A stretch of 64,000 bases of DNA. Source: an uncultured beta proteobacterium. Lineage in GTDB: Bacteria > Pseudomonadota > Gammaproteobacteria > Burkholderiales > Burkholderiaceae_C. Made by a program: the position numbers and the translations under genes. The stretch is taken from contig CAILAY010000168.1 in NCBI GenBank assembly GCA_903832285.1, forward strand, positions 1-64,000, given 5' to 3'. The notes below the pieces were generated by a model. The model had not been told where the DNA came from. It did not search any database and worked only from the letters and a program-made list of their open reading frames with translations. Positions 19,947 to 28,467 of this stretch are shown piece after piece (position 1 is the first letter of the stretch; each line of letters begins with the position of its first letter).

Positions 19947-20015
19947 TACCTTGTGGGACAGACCAAGAGTTACGTGCAGCGAACTTTGCTTTGTCCCCAA
20001 CTGACTAATGGGAGC
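19944..20015 (+). repeat. Intergenic stop-to-Shine-Dalgarno element, copy A
   Basis: Best full copy of the family. It begins with TGATACCTTGTGGGACAG, whose TGA is the glycosylase stop codon, and ends in CAACTGACTAATGGGAG, whose GGGAG is the ribosome site of accA. GGGACA (19955-19960) pairs with TGTCCC (19992-19997), with further pairing of the flanking TTG and CAA around one bulge. Other copies are at 28273-28467, 30628-30725, 45456-45482, 48174-48240 and 62968-63014. Confidence 0.85.
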
Positions 20016-20020
20016 CGACT

Positions 20021-20998
20021 TTGGCAAAAAGAACTTTCCTCGATTTCGAACAGCCGATTGCGGATCTGGAAACCAAGATTGAAGAACTGCGTTATGTGCA
20101 GACCGAGTCTGCGGTGGACATCTCCGAAGAGATCAATCAACTCAGCAAGAAGAGCCAGCAGCTTACAAAGGACATTTACAGCGACCTGAGCGCATGGCAA
20201 ATCACCAAGATTGCACGCCACGCCGAACGTCCCTACACGCTGGACTATGTGCGCGAGCTGTTCACGGATTTTGTCGAGTTACATGGCGACCGGCATTTCT
20301 CCGATGACCTGAGCATCGTGGGCGGGTTGGCGCGCTTTAACGGCACACCCTGCATGGTGCTGGGGCACCAGAAAGGGCGCGACACCAAGGAGCGTGCACT
20401 GCGCAACTTTGGTATGAGCAAACCCGAGGGATATCGCAAGGCGCTTCGGCTTATGAAGCTGGCAGAAAAGTTCAAGCTTCCGGTGTTCACCTTCGTCGAC
20501 ACGCCGGGAGCCTACCCCGGCATCGATGCCGAGGAACGCAGCCAGTCCGAAGCCATCGGCCGCAACATTTACGAGATGGCGCAACTGGAGGTGCCGATCA
20601 TTGTCACCATCATCGGCGAAGGCGGCTCGGGAGGTGCACTGGCAATTTCAGTGGGCGATCAACTGGTGATGCTTCAGTATTCGATCTACTCCGTCATCAG
20701 CCCCGAAGGTTGTGCCTCAATTCTTTGGAAGACCTCGGATAAGGCCCAGGACGCGGCTGATGCCCTGGGCATCACCGCACACCGACTCAAGGCGTTGGGT
20801 GTGGTCGACAAGATCGTGAACGAACCGGTCGGGGGCGCGCACTGCGATCACAAGCAGATGGCCGCCTTTCTCAAGCGCGCGCTGGTTGACGCCTATCGGC
20901 AGGTCAGCGATCTCAAGGTCAAGGAGTTGTTGGACCGGCGTTACGAGCGCTTGCAAAGTTATGGGCGGTTTACGGATATCAAGGCCGATAGCAAGTAG
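20021..20998 (+). CDS. accA: Acetyl-CoA carboxylase carboxyltransferase subunit alpha
   Basis: 325 residues, the usual size. With AccD it transfers the carboxyl group from biotin-carboxyl carrier protein to acetyl-CoA, the first step of fatty acid synthesis. The conserved segments [20 protein letters not shown] and [10 protein letters not shown] are present. The start is TTG at 20021 ([10 protein letters not shown]), with GGGAG about 6 bases before it, supplied by the end of the upstream repeat element. It precedes a secreted protein, tilS and lysC in the same direction. Confidence 0.97.
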   Translation: MAKRTFLDFEQPIADLETKIEELRYVQTESAVDISEEINQLSKKSQQLTKDIYSDLSAWQITKIARHAERPYTLDYVRELFTDFVELHGDRHFSDDLSIVGGLARFNGTPCMVLGHQKGRDTKERALRNFGMSKPEGYRKALRLMKLAEKFKLPVFTFVDTPGAYPGIDAEERSQSEAIGRNIYEMAQLEVPIIVTIIGEGGSGGALAISVGDQLVMLQYSIYSVISPEGCASILWKTSDKAQDAADALGITAHRLKALGVVDKIVNEPVGGAHCDHKQMAAFLKRALVDAYRQVSDLKVKELLDRRYERLQSYGRFTDIKADSK

Positions 20999-21060
20999 CA
21001 TTTCGCGTCATTTCCATCATTCTGGCGCCACGATATTGCGCCACCACGCACGGCTATATC

Positions 21061-21660
21061 ATGAAAAAACTCCTCCTTGCTCTCACTCTGTTCTGGGCAG
21101 TTGCTGCGGCAGCCATGGCGAATGATTTCACGTTTGCGCAAGCGGGCCTGAAGATCGATCTGCCCAATGGTTTTTCGCTGCTTAAGCGTGCCGACATTGA
21201 CCAACTTTATGGTCCGACACGGGGCCCGGGTTTCGTGATCGGCAATAGCACGCGAACCGCCACCCTTAGCTACGACCTGAAACCGCACAATATTTCGAAT
21301 CTGAACATGGCACAGTCGCTGAAGGTGTTCGAGCAGGTGTTCGAGCAGCGAGTGCCCGCTTTGGTCTGGAAGGAGCGCAAGCTCATGGAGTTGGCGAAGC
21401 AGCAGTGGATGCAACTCGAGTTCCTCTCCAAATCGGGTGGCATTGAGTACTACAACATCATGCTCATCACGCCCGTCAAGGAGCAGATGCTGGTGTTGAA
21501 TCTGAATTCAACCGTCGCTGATTTCGCGCGTGCAGAACCTGACCTGCGGGCCATCATGAAATCCATTGCGTTGAACGTTACGGTGCCGGAGATGGTGACG
21601 AACCCGGAACCCGCCAAGAAGCCCGCGGCGGCCAAAAAGAAGGAAAAGGCGGCCGCTTAA
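21061..21660 (+). CDS. Secreted protein of unknown function
   Basis: 199 residues. A signal peptide is clear (MKKLLLALTLFWAVAAAAMA, cleavage probably after AMA). The mature part of about 150 residues contains short beta-like segments and ends in a Lys/Ala-rich tail (KKPAAAKKKEKAAA). I do not recognise a family. The position between accA and tilS suggests shared transcription but says little about function. A small hairpin (CCTGT and ACAGG, near 21670-21690) follows the stop without a T-tract. Confidence 0.75.
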   Translation: MKKLLLALTLFWAVAAAAMANDFTFAQAGLKIDLPNGFSLLKRADIDQLYGPTRGPGFVIGNSTRTATLSYDLKPHNISNLNMAQSLKVFEQVFEQRVPALVWKERKLMELAKQQWMQLEFLSKSGGIEYYNIMLITPVKEQMLVLNLNSTVADFARAEPDLRAIMKSIALNVTVPEMVTNPEPAKKPAAAKKKEKAAA

Positions 21661-21779
21661 ATCATCCTGCCTGTTGCCTGCCGACAGGTTGGGTGGGAGC
21701 GGGGAGCATGCCGCGGCAGACCACCCGGTTGCATTGGGGGTGGGGTGGCACAGGCACTTCGATCAAGGACGACAAGAGC

Positions 21780-22739
21780 ATGAGCCATCCCGTGGACGCC
21801 GCGATCGATGCCTTTGCGCCGGCGTTACCCCTCGCCGTGGGCTATAGCGGCGGGGCTGATTCCACGGCACTGTTGCTAGCCTGCGCGCGTCGGTGGCCAC
21901 ACCAGGTGAGGGCGATTCATGTGCACCACGGTTTGCAGGACTGCGCGGATGATTTTGTGGGGCACTGCGAGGCCTTCTGCGTCCAGTTGGGTGTACCGCT
22001 GGCCGTACACCGGATGGATGCCAGGCATGTCAGGGGACAGAGTCCGGAGGACGCGGCACGCGATGCACGCTATACCGCTTTCAGGGTAGTGGCTCAACAG
22101 CAATGGGCGAACGATCCGGTGGCGTCGATTGCGCTGGCGCATCACGCGGACGATCAGGTCGAAACCCTGCTGCTGGCACTTAGCCGCGGTGCTGGTCTGC
22201 CGGGCTTGAGCGCGATGCCCGCCCATTGGCAACGTGATGGCATTCACTATCACCGGCCCTTGCTGCGGGTTCCTGGCGCACAGCTTCGCGCTTGGCTTGG
22301 CGCTCGTGGTGTGGCGTGGCTCACGGATCCGAGCAACGCCCAGCAACAGTTCACACGCAACCGTATCCGCTCGCAACTGCTGCCCGTGCTGGACCAAGTA
22401 TTTCCCCAATTTCGCCAGACCTTTGCGCGAAGTGCCGCCCACGCGGCACAGGCGCAAACCTTGCTGGAAGAACTTGCCAGTCAGGACCTGCTGCGTGTCG
22501 GGGTGCCACCACATATTTCTGCGCTTCAGGAACTATCGCGCCCCAGGCAAGCGAACGCGTTGCGCCAATGGTTGAAGACGAAATGGAGCACCAGTCCCAG
22601 CACTGCGCAGCTCGAAGAGTTACTGGATCAGCTGGCGGCCTGTCGCACCCGTGGTCACGCCATCCACATCAAGCTTGGCCGTGGCTTTGTGCGCCGCAGC
22701 AACGATGTGTTGGATTGGTACAATTCGGCTCCTCTTTAG
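21780..22739 (+). CDS. tilS: tRNA(Ile)-lysidine synthetase
   Basis: 319 residues from the ATG at 21780, preceded by AAGGAC. The enzyme converts C34 of the tRNA-Ile CAU anticodon to lysidine and so switches decoding from Met to Ile. The PP-loop SGGADST near residue 23 binds ATP, and the motif HHADDQVETLL follows. The C-terminal part is shorter than in E. coli TilS (about 430 residues). The frame is open for 29 codons further upstream; SGGADS lies at the expected distance from the chosen ATG. Confidence 0.94.
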   Translation: MSHPVDAAIDAFAPALPLAVGYSGGADSTALLLACARRWPHQVRAIHVHHGLQDCADDFVGHCEAFCVQLGVPLAVHRMDARHVRGQSPEDAARDARYTAFRVVAQQQWANDPVASIALAHHADDQVETLLLALSRGAGLPGLSAMPAHWQRDGIHYHRPLLRVPGAQLRAWLGARGVAWLTDPSNAQQQFTRNRIRSQLLPVLDQVFPQFRQTFARSAAHAAQAQTLLEELASQDLLRVGVPPHISALQELSRPRQANALRQWLKTKWSTSPSTAQLEELLDQLAACRTRGHAIHIKLGRGFVRRSNDVLDWYNSAPL

Positions 22740-22765
22740 TCGCAACTTTTCAGAAATTTCTCCCG

Positions 22766-24034
22766 ATGTCCCTGATTGTTCATAAGTACGGCGGCACGTC
22801 GATGGGCTCGACTGAGCGCATCCGAAATGTCGCCAAGCGCGTTGCCAAGTGGGCCCGCGCCGGCCACCAGATGGTGGTCGTTCCTTCGGCCATGAGCGGT
22901 GAGACCAATCGCCTGCTGGGTCTCGCCAAGGAACTCGCGCCCGCCAAACCGGGCGAGGACTACAGCCGGGAACTGGACATGCTGGCCGCAACCGGGGAGC
23001 AGGCGTCCAGCGCCTTGCTGGCGATCGCCCTGCAGGCCGAAGGATTGGAATCGGTGAGCTACGCGGGCTGGCAGGTTCCGATCCGCACGAACATGGCCTA
23101 CACCAAGGCCCGCATTGAATCCATCGATGACACCAAGGTGCGAACCGATCTGGCCTCGGGCAAGGTGGTGATCGTCACCGGCTTTCAGGGTGTGGACGAC
23201 CAGGGCAACATCACCACACTAGGCCGGGGTGGTTCGGACACCTCGGCAGTGGCGGTGGCGGCGGCCATGAAGGCCGATGAATGTCTGATATACACCGACG
23301 TGGACGGCGTGTACACCACCGATCCGCGTGTCGTTCCGGAAGCGCGGCGTCTGCACAGCGTAAGCTTTGAAGAAATGCTGGAGATGGCGTCCATGGGCTC
23401 CAAAGTGTTGCAAATCCGTTCGGTGGAATTTGCCGGCAAATACAAGGTCAAGCTGCGCGTGTTGTCGAGTTTTACGCCCTGGGACATCGACCTCAATGAA
23501 GAAGCCAAGTCTGGCACCCTGATAACTTTTGAAGAAGACGAGCAAATGGAACAAGCCATCGTGTCCGGGATCGCGTTCACACGCGACGAAGCCAAAATCT
23601 CCGTGCTGGGGGTGCCCGATACTCCGGGCATCGCGTACCAAATTCTGGGCGCCGTCGCCGACGCCAATATCGATGTCGATGTCATCATTCAGAACCTGAG
23701 CAAGGACGGACTGACCGACTTCAGCTTCACGGTCAATCGCGGTGACTACGCCAGGGCAATGGACCTGCTCAAGGAGAAGGTTCTGCCCAAGTTGGGTGCG
23801 CAAGAAGTGGTGGGCGATCCGCGCATCTGCAAGGTCAGCATCGTGGGCATCGGCATGCGCAGCCACGTAGGGGTCGCCAGCAAGATGTTCCGTGTCCTCA
23901 GTGAAGAACGCATCAACATCCAGATGATTTCCACCAGTGAAATCAAGACTTCGGTGGTGATTGACGAGAAGTACATGGAACTCGCGGTGCGCGCGCTGCA
24001 TCGCGCCTTTGAATTGGATCAGCCAGTTGTCTGA
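22766..24034 (+). CDS. lysC: Aspartate kinase
   Basis: 422 residues, standard for a monofunctional aspartokinase with an overlapping alpha-subunit reading frame. It phosphorylates aspartate at the head of lysine, threonine and methionine synthesis. KYGGTSMG at the N-terminus and [11 protein letters not shown] are the kinase motifs. Two ACT domains (about residues 265-420) carry the feedback site, with [11 protein letters not shown] and QMISTSEIK visible. The start ATG at 22766 has only a weak ribosome site, 26 bases after the tilS stop. An internal start for a beta subunit is possible but not shown. Confidence 0.96.
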   Translation: MSLIVHKYGGTSMGSTERIRNVAKRVAKWARAGHQMVVVPSAMSGETNRLLGLAKELAPAKPGEDYSRELDMLAATGEQASSALLAIALQAEGLESVSYAGWQVPIRTNMAYTKARIESIDDTKVRTDLASGKVVIVTGFQGVDDQGNITTLGRGGSDTSAVAVAAAMKADECLIYTDVDGVYTTDPRVVPEARRLHSVSFEEMLEMASMGSKVLQIRSVEFAGKYKVKLRVLSSFTPWDIDLNEEAKSGTLITFEEDEQMEQAIVSGIAFTRDEAKISVLGVPDTPGIAYQILGAVADANIDVDVIIQNLSKDGLTDFSFTVNRGDYARAMDLLKEKVLPKLGAQEVVGDPRICKVSIVGIGMRSHVGVASKMFRVLSEERINIQMISTSEIKTSVVIDEKYMELAVRALHRAFELDQPVV

Positions 24035-24096
24035 CGCAGCAATCTGCAGCGCGGGCACACTGGAATCCGACCCTCTTCGGGCATAATAGGAACATT

Positions 24097-24189
24097 GGAA
24101 ACGTGACCGAGTGGCCGAAGGTGCTCCCCTGCTAAGGGAGTATGGGGTGTTGAGCCCCATCAAGGGTTCGAATCCCTTCGTTTCCGCCA
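24097..24189 (+). tRNA. tRNA-Ser(GCU)
   Basis: A complete class II tRNA with a 7-bp acceptor stem (GGAAACG pairing with CGTTTCC), an anticodon loop CTGCTAA with anticodon GCT, a long variable arm, the TPsiC sequence GGTTCGAATCC and encoded CCA at 24187-24189. It decodes AGC and AGU. A -10-like CATAAT lies just upstream near 24082. It sits directly after lysC, as in many Betaproteobacteria. Confidence 0.97.
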
Positions 24190-24235
24190 AGAATGCGTTC
24201 TTGCAGGTCTTTTTCCGACCATCAGGAGCCGCGAC

Positions 24236-24271
24236 AAGCCCCGCCAGACGTTGTGCTGCGGGGCTTTTTTT
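24236..24271 (+). terminator. Rho-independent terminator after tRNA-Ser
   Basis: AAGCCCCGC (24236-24244) and GCGGGGCTT (24258-24266) form a perfect 9-bp stem with a 13-base loop, followed by an uninterrupted run of T. It ends the tRNA transcript and points rightward only. Confidence 0.92.
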
Positions 24272-24288
24272 CGGGTTTCCTATTTTCG

Positions 24289-25857
24289 CTACTTGGCTCC
24301 GAACCCCGTGAATTGATAGCTCAGCGCGATCCCTGCGACATGGGCCTTGAAGGGGCCGCGTGCGGCGTCTATGCTGCCGGCGGTGGCCAGAATAGCAAGT
24401 GTCTTTGAGAATTCGTAGCCGAGGTTGACGTTAGCCTGTCCCACCAACCCGCCGCTGACGGCCACACCACCACCACCGGCTGCACCGAGCAGCATTTCGC
24501 CTTCGACAAACCAGTTCGGTGTGAGCGGCCAGTGCATCCCGCCGCCGACTTGCCCGGTCATGTAGGCGCCGGCTTTGCCCGCATAGGCGGCCAAGCCCTG
24601 GCCTGTGAGGTACCCGTGCGGTGAGAGGAAATAATCAAGTTGCACGCCCAGACTGCTGATGGAGAGTTGTGGATCGCTGCTGCGCCACTGTGGGTTGGCT
24701 TTGAAATAGGTTTGACTCACCGCGCGCACGCGCAGGTGTTCCGCATCGAAGCCGTCCAGCGCGCGCCATGACACCGCGTCAGGCGAAGACACGGCAGGCG
24801 TTCCAAATTGATGCGTCAGTTGCAGCGCCAGACTGCGAGCCTTGAAACTGCCGGAGGGCGCGCGCACCTCACCGACAGAAAATTCCAGTGCATTGCGTGC
24901 CGAGATTCTTTGCTGCACTGCCAAGCCGACATCCAGCAGCATGCCACCACCGTCATCGACACCACCACCACCGGCGGGTCCGGCTGCCGCATGAACCTTC
25001 AAAGTCGTGCTGTTGGACAGGGCGAGTCGATAGCCACCGCCGGCCAGTATCTGCATGTAGCCATTGCTCTGGCCACCCATGGCGCCCTCAGCTTCGATTT
25101 GCGTGAACCAGTGGGTGTCGATGGCGGACAACCACTGCACCCCCATCAGTTGCATGCGTGCATGCTGTGGCTGGCCGCTCGTTCCCAGCACCGATGATGG
25201 TATGACGTAATCCCGGGCCACCAGAGAAAATTCCTGACTGCGGGCGGGGAGACTGCGACCCAGTGGGCCATCCGTCGTCTGCGTTGGCGACCAACCGCTG
25301 TTGACGAGACCGTAAAACGGAAATTCGTACCGGATGTAAGGCTGTGTGCTGCGGATGACGCCGTTTGGAAAGCTGACGTGGCTATAGCCAAAGCCGAAAT
25401 TGCCAGAACCGGATGTCTCGTAGCTCAAACCCACGTCGCTACGAAGCATCAGACCACCACCGGCCAAGGTGTTGCTGCTGCGACCACCACCGGCGCCGAC
25501 AAAGAGCCCCGCATGACTGTCCCAGGAGGTGCCCAGACGCTGGTGCACCTCACCCGTCAGTCCCAATGTAATGAATCCACCGCGCTCGCCGCGCACGGCG
25601 CCCCAGGATCCCACGCCAAGGCGCACATGGTCGTTAACATCAACCAGCACGTCCCCACCAATCAGCCCCATGGATTCAGACCCCGGAAGGTGCAATGTTT
25701 CCGACGTGAGGCGCCAACTGACGGGTGTTGGCGTGAGTGTGGCTGCTGAACCGGAGGCTTCTTGCGCTTGCGCGGGCAGTGTCATTCCCAGACCCGCGGC
25801 ACACAGGCCGGTGTAAATGAGCCTGTGTGGGTGTAGACGTAGTTTTATGGCGTTCAT
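24289..25857 (-). CDS. Predicted outer-membrane beta-barrel protein, unknown family
   Basis: 522 residues from the ATG at 25857. A signal peptide with a basic N-terminus ends at LPAQAQE. The rest is a long series of alternating amphipathic beta-type strands rich in Gly, Ser and aromatic residues, closing with a C-terminal strand LSYQFTGFGAK, which fits an outer-membrane barrel although the last residue is not aromatic. I do not recognise the family. The start codon lies four bases after the T-run of the gltA terminator and has no Shine-Dalgarno sequence, so expression must depend on read-through or an unusual start. The TTG at 25908 would put the hairpin inside the coding region. Confidence 0.65.
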   Translation of the reverse strand: MNAIKLRLHPHRLIYTGLCAAGLGMTLPAQAQEASGSAATLTPTPVSWRLTSETLHLPGSESMGLIGGDVLVDVNDHVRLGVGSWGAVRGERGGFITLGLTGEVHQRLGTSWDSHAGLFVGAGGGRSSNTLAGGGLMLRSDVGLSYETSGSGNFGFGYSHVSFPNGVIRSTQPYIRYEFPFYGLVNSGWSPTQTTDGPLGRSLPARSQEFSLVARDYVIPSSVLGTSGQPQHARMQLMGVQWLSAIDTHWFTQIEAEGAMGGQSNGYMQILAGGGYRLALSNSTTLKVHAAAGPAGGGGVDDGGGMLLDVGLAVQQRISARNALEFSVGEVRAPSGSFKARSLALQLTHQFGTPAVSSPDAVSWRALDGFDAEHLRVRAVSQTYFKANPQWRSSDPQLSISSLGVQLDYFLSPHGYLTGQGLAAYAGKAGAYMTGQVGGGMHWPLTPNWFVEGEMLLGAAGGGGVAVSGGLVGQANVNLGYEFSKTLAILATAGSIDAARGPFKAHVAGIALSYQFTGFGAK

Positions 25858-25860
25858 AAG

Positions 25861-25894
25861 AAAAACGGCCCACAACGGCAAGCCGTGTGGGCCG
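25861..25894 (-). terminator. Rho-independent terminator after gltA
   Basis: Reading leftward, CGGCCCACA (complement of 25886-25894) pairs perfectly with TGTGGGCCG (complement of 25866-25874); an inner CGGC/GCCG pairing extends the stem and a run of T follows at 25865-25861. It ends the sdh-gltA transcript. Its T-run nearly touches the start codon of the next gene on the same strand. Confidence 0.88.
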
Positions 25895-25920
25895 GATTTG
25901 ATTCGCAATGATATCGGGAT

Positions 25921-27231
25921 TCAGCGTTTCTCGATGGGCAGCACGTTGCGTGCCACCGAGCCCGTGAATAACTGCCGGGGACGACCGATTTTGTACTCGG
26001 GGTCGCTGATCATTTCATTGAGTTGCGCGATCCAGCCGACGGTGCGTGCCAGCGAGAATATTCCCGTGAACAGATTCACGGGAATGCCGATGGCGCGTTG
26101 CACGATGCCTGAGTAGAAGTCCACATTCGGATAGAGCTTGCGCTGCACGAAGTAGTCATCTTCCAGGGCGATCTTTTCCACGGCCTTGGCGAGCTTGAAC
26201 AGCGGGTCGTTTTCCAGGCCCAGTTCGGCCAGGACTTCGTTGCAGGTTTCCTGCATGAGCTTGGCGCGTGGATCGTAGTTCTTGTAGACGCGGTGCCCGA
26301 AGCCCATGAGCTTGACGCCGGAATTCTTGTCCTTGACCTTCTCCATGAACTCGCCCACTTTGGCCACACCGCCCTGGCGTTGCAGGTCTTCCAGCATGTT
26401 CAGGCAGGCTTCGTTGGCGCCGCCGTGCGCAGGTCCCCAAAGGCAGGCGACGCCGGCTGCTATCGCCGCGAACGGGTTCGTGCCTGACGATCCGCATAGA
26501 CGCACGGTGGAGGTGGAGGCATTTTGCTCATGGTCGGCGTGCAGGATGAAGATGCGGTCCAGCGCGCGCTCGAGTACGGGGTTGACCTGATAGTCTTCGC
26601 AGGGGACGCCAAACATCATGCGCAGGAAATTGCCAGCGTAGCTCAGTTCGTTGCGCGGGTACATGTAGGGTTGGCCGATACCGTACTTGTAGGCCATGGC
26701 GACCAAGGTGGGCATCTTGGCGATGAGGCGGATCGCGGCCACTTCTCGGTGCTCGGGGTTATTGATGTCGGTGCTGTCATGATAGAAGGCAGACAGCGCG
26801 CCCACCAGTCCGGTCAGGACGGCCATGGGATGCGCGTCACGACGAAAACCTCGCAGGAAGAACTGCATCTGCTCGTTCACCATGGTGTGGCCGATAATGA
26901 GCTTGTGAAAGTCCTTGCGTTCCTGTTCCCTGGGCAACTCGCCCTTGAGCAACAGGTGGCAGGTGTCAAGGTAGTCGCATTGGGTGGCCAACTGTTCGAT
27001 CGGGTAACCGCGATACAGCAATTCGCCCTTGTCACCGTCAATATAGGTGATGGCTGACTGGCATGCCGCAGTGGACAAAAAGCCCGGGTCGTAGGTGAAC
27101 ATGCCGGTTTGCCCGTAGAGCTTGCGGATGTCGATCACGTCCGGACCGACGCTGCCTTGATAGACAGGCAAGTCGATGCTGGGACTGCCGTTGCTGAAGG
27201 ACAGGGTGGCTTTGTTGTCGGCAAGTTTCAT
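25921..27231 (-). CDS. gltA: Citrate synthase, type II
   Basis: 436 residues, typical of the hexameric NADH-sensitive type. It condenses acetyl-CoA and oxaloacetate. The catalytic His lies in [15 protein letters not shown] and the substrate-site segment [12 protein letters not shown] is also present. It follows sdhE by 10 bases and shares the sdh direction, so gltA is the last gene of the sdhCDAB-sdhE-gltA operon, with a strong terminator after it. Confidence 0.98.
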   Translation of the reverse strand: MKLADNKATLSFSNGSPSIDLPVYQGSVGPDVIDIRKLYGQTGMFTYDPGFLSTAACQSAITYIDGDKGELLYRGYPIEQLATQCDYLDTCHLLLKGELPREQERKDFHKLIIGHTMVNEQMQFFLRGFRRDAHPMAVLTGLVGALSAFYHDSTDINNPEHREVAAIRLIAKMPTLVAMAYKYGIGQPYMYPRNELSYAGNFLRMMFGVPCEDYQVNPVLERALDRIFILHADHEQNASTSTVRLCGSSGTNPFAAIAAGVACLWGPAHGGANEACLNMLEDLQRQGGVAKVGEFMEKVKDKNSGVKLMGFGHRVYKNYDPRAKLMQETCNEVLAELGLENDPLFKLAKAVEKIALEDDYFVQRKLYPNVDFYSGIVQRAIGIPVNLFTGIFSLARTVGWIAQLNEMISDPEYKIGRPRQLFTGSVARNVLPIEKR

Positions 27232-27241
27232 GATTGACCTT

Positions 27242-27526
27242 TCAAGGCGTTTCTTTCAATTTCAACATTTCCAACACTTCGCGGACGTCGCCGTGATCCA
27301 GTTCTGGATCTACTTGAGCCAGGGTTTTCCGGGACAGATGCAGATCCAGTAAATCGTTGTCGCTCAAGTCCATCAAAGCGCTTAAAGCCTGCGACTGCTT
27401 GACGCTCAAGCTGCCTTCATGACGTCTGAAGAACCTTTCGATGATCAGATCGTTTTCAAGCAGACCCCGACGGCAGCGCCACTTGAGTTTGCTCAGAGCC
27501 CGCTCGTCCAGCAATTCGCCGACCAT
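27242..27526 (-). CDS. sdhE: Succinate dehydrogenase assembly factor SdhE (FAD flavinylation)
   Basis: 94 residues, the usual size. SdhE helps attach FAD covalently to SdhA. The family motif [14 protein letters not shown], containing the conserved RGxxE, is clear. The frame is open for about 195 codons upstream through sdhB, but the ATG at 27526 has a good ribosome site (AGGGG about 7 bases before) and gives the correct N-terminus. It lies between sdhB and gltA, as in many Betaproteobacteria. Confidence 0.95.
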   Translation of the reverse strand: MVGELLDERALSKLKWRCRRGLLENDLIIERFFRRHEGSLSVKQSQALSALMDLSDNDLLDLHLSRKTLAQVDPELDHGDVREVLEMLKLKETP

Positions 27527-27567
27527 GTAAGTTTCCCCTTGATCGGCCGCTGCCGCTTTGTCCAAGA

Positions 27568-28272
27568 TCAAACGCTGCGCGCGACCATCATTTCCTTGAT
27601 CTTGCCGATCGCCTTGGTCGGGTTTAGACCCTTGGGGCAGACATCGACGCAGTTCATGATCGTGTGGCAGCGGAACAGCCGGTACGGGTCTTCCAGGTTG
27701 TCCAGTCGTTCGGCTGCAGCCTGATCGCGGCTGTCGGCGAGGAAGCGATAGGCCTGCAACAGACCCGCGGGGCCGACGAACTTGTCCGGATTCCACCAGA
27801 AACTGGGGCAACTGGTAGAGCAACTCGCACACAGGATGCATTCGTACAGACCATTGAGTTCCTCGCGCTCCTCTGGACTTTGCAGGCGCTCCTTCTCCGG
27901 TGGCACGGTGTCGTTGATGAGGTAGGGCTTGATCGAGTTGTACTGCTGGAAGAACATCGTCATGTCGACGATCAGGTCCCGCACAACCGGCAGTCCAGGC
28001 AGTGGCTTGAGCACGATGGTCCCGGTGAGCGTGCGCATGTTTGTCAGGCATGCAAGGCCATTTTTGCCGTTGATGTTCATGCCGTCCGAGCCGCACACGC
28101 CTTCGCGGCACGAGCGGCGAAAGCTGATGCTGGGATCGACTTCCTTGAGCTTCATCAGGGCGTCCAGCAGCATTCGTTCGTGGCCGTCGAGTTCGACATC
28201 GATGGTCTGCATGTAGGGCTTGGCGTCCTGGTCTGGGTTGTAGCGATAAATGTTGAACGTGCGTTTGGCCAT
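27568..28272 (-). CDS. sdhB: Succinate dehydrogenase iron-sulfur subunit
   Basis: 234 residues. The 2Fe-2S motif (SCREGVCGSDGM, then C in NGLAC), the 4Fe-4S motif (CILCASCSTSCP) and the 3Fe-4S/4Fe-4S motif (CHTIMNCVDVCPKG) are all present. It carries electrons from SdhA to the membrane anchor and quinone. The ATG at 28272 follows TTAAGGAAA, which is the end of the repeat element between sdhA and sdhB. Confidence 0.98.
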   Translation of the reverse strand: MAKRTFNIYRYNPDQDAKPYMQTIDVELDGHERMLLDALMKLKEVDPSISFRRSCREGVCGSDGMNINGKNGLACLTNMRTLTGTIVLKPLPGLPVVRDLIVDMTMFFQQYNSIKPYLINDTVPPEKERLQSPEEREELNGLYECILCASCSTSCPSFWWNPDKFVGPAGLLQAYRFLADSRDQAAAERLDNLEDPYRLFRCHTIMNCVDVCPKGLNPTKAIGKIKEMMVARSV

Positions 28273-28467
28273 GTCAATTTCCTTAATCAGTTCGGGTCAG
28301 CGCAGTGGCCTGCCCCGCAATTCTTAATCAGTTGAGGATAGATCGGGTTTTTGGGGTCAGAGCCCAATTTCGCAGGGCCGTCGGCTCCGATGGGACGCGG
28401 CGCAAGCGCCGCAGCGAATTTGGTGTCTGACCCCAATAACCCATTTGGTCTGTCCCGCAAGGTATCA
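28273..28467 (-). repeat. Intergenic stop-to-Shine-Dalgarno element inside the sdh operon, two copies, one interrupted
   Basis: Read leftward, the 195 bases begin with the sdhA stop (TGATACCTTGCGGGACAG) and end at the sdhB ribosome site. They hold one copy that is split by a separate palindrome (28345-28442) and ends in CTCAACTGATTAAG, followed by a second, shorter copy (TTGCGGGGCAGGCC to GAACTGATTAAGG). Pairing between the GGGACAG-type and CTGTCCC-type arms is largely kept although the bases differ. Confidence 0.8.
28345..28442. repeat. Long palindrome nested in the sdhA-sdhB spacer, REP-like
   Basis: Two 29-base arms, 28345-28373 and 28414-28442, are complementary at 25 of 29 positions. 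The core TTGGGGTCAGA and its complement are perfectly conserved. Inside lies a second perfect stem GCGGCG/CGCCGC (28397-28412). GGGGTCAGAC-type palindromes resemble repetitive extragenic palindromes mobilised by RAYT transposases, but no transposase gene is in the window. Confidence 0.8.

Noticed and set aside
27527-28111. N-terminal extension of SdhE
   Set aside because: The frame is open through sdhB but gives no known domain; SdhE ATG at 27526 has a good ribosome site and the right size.
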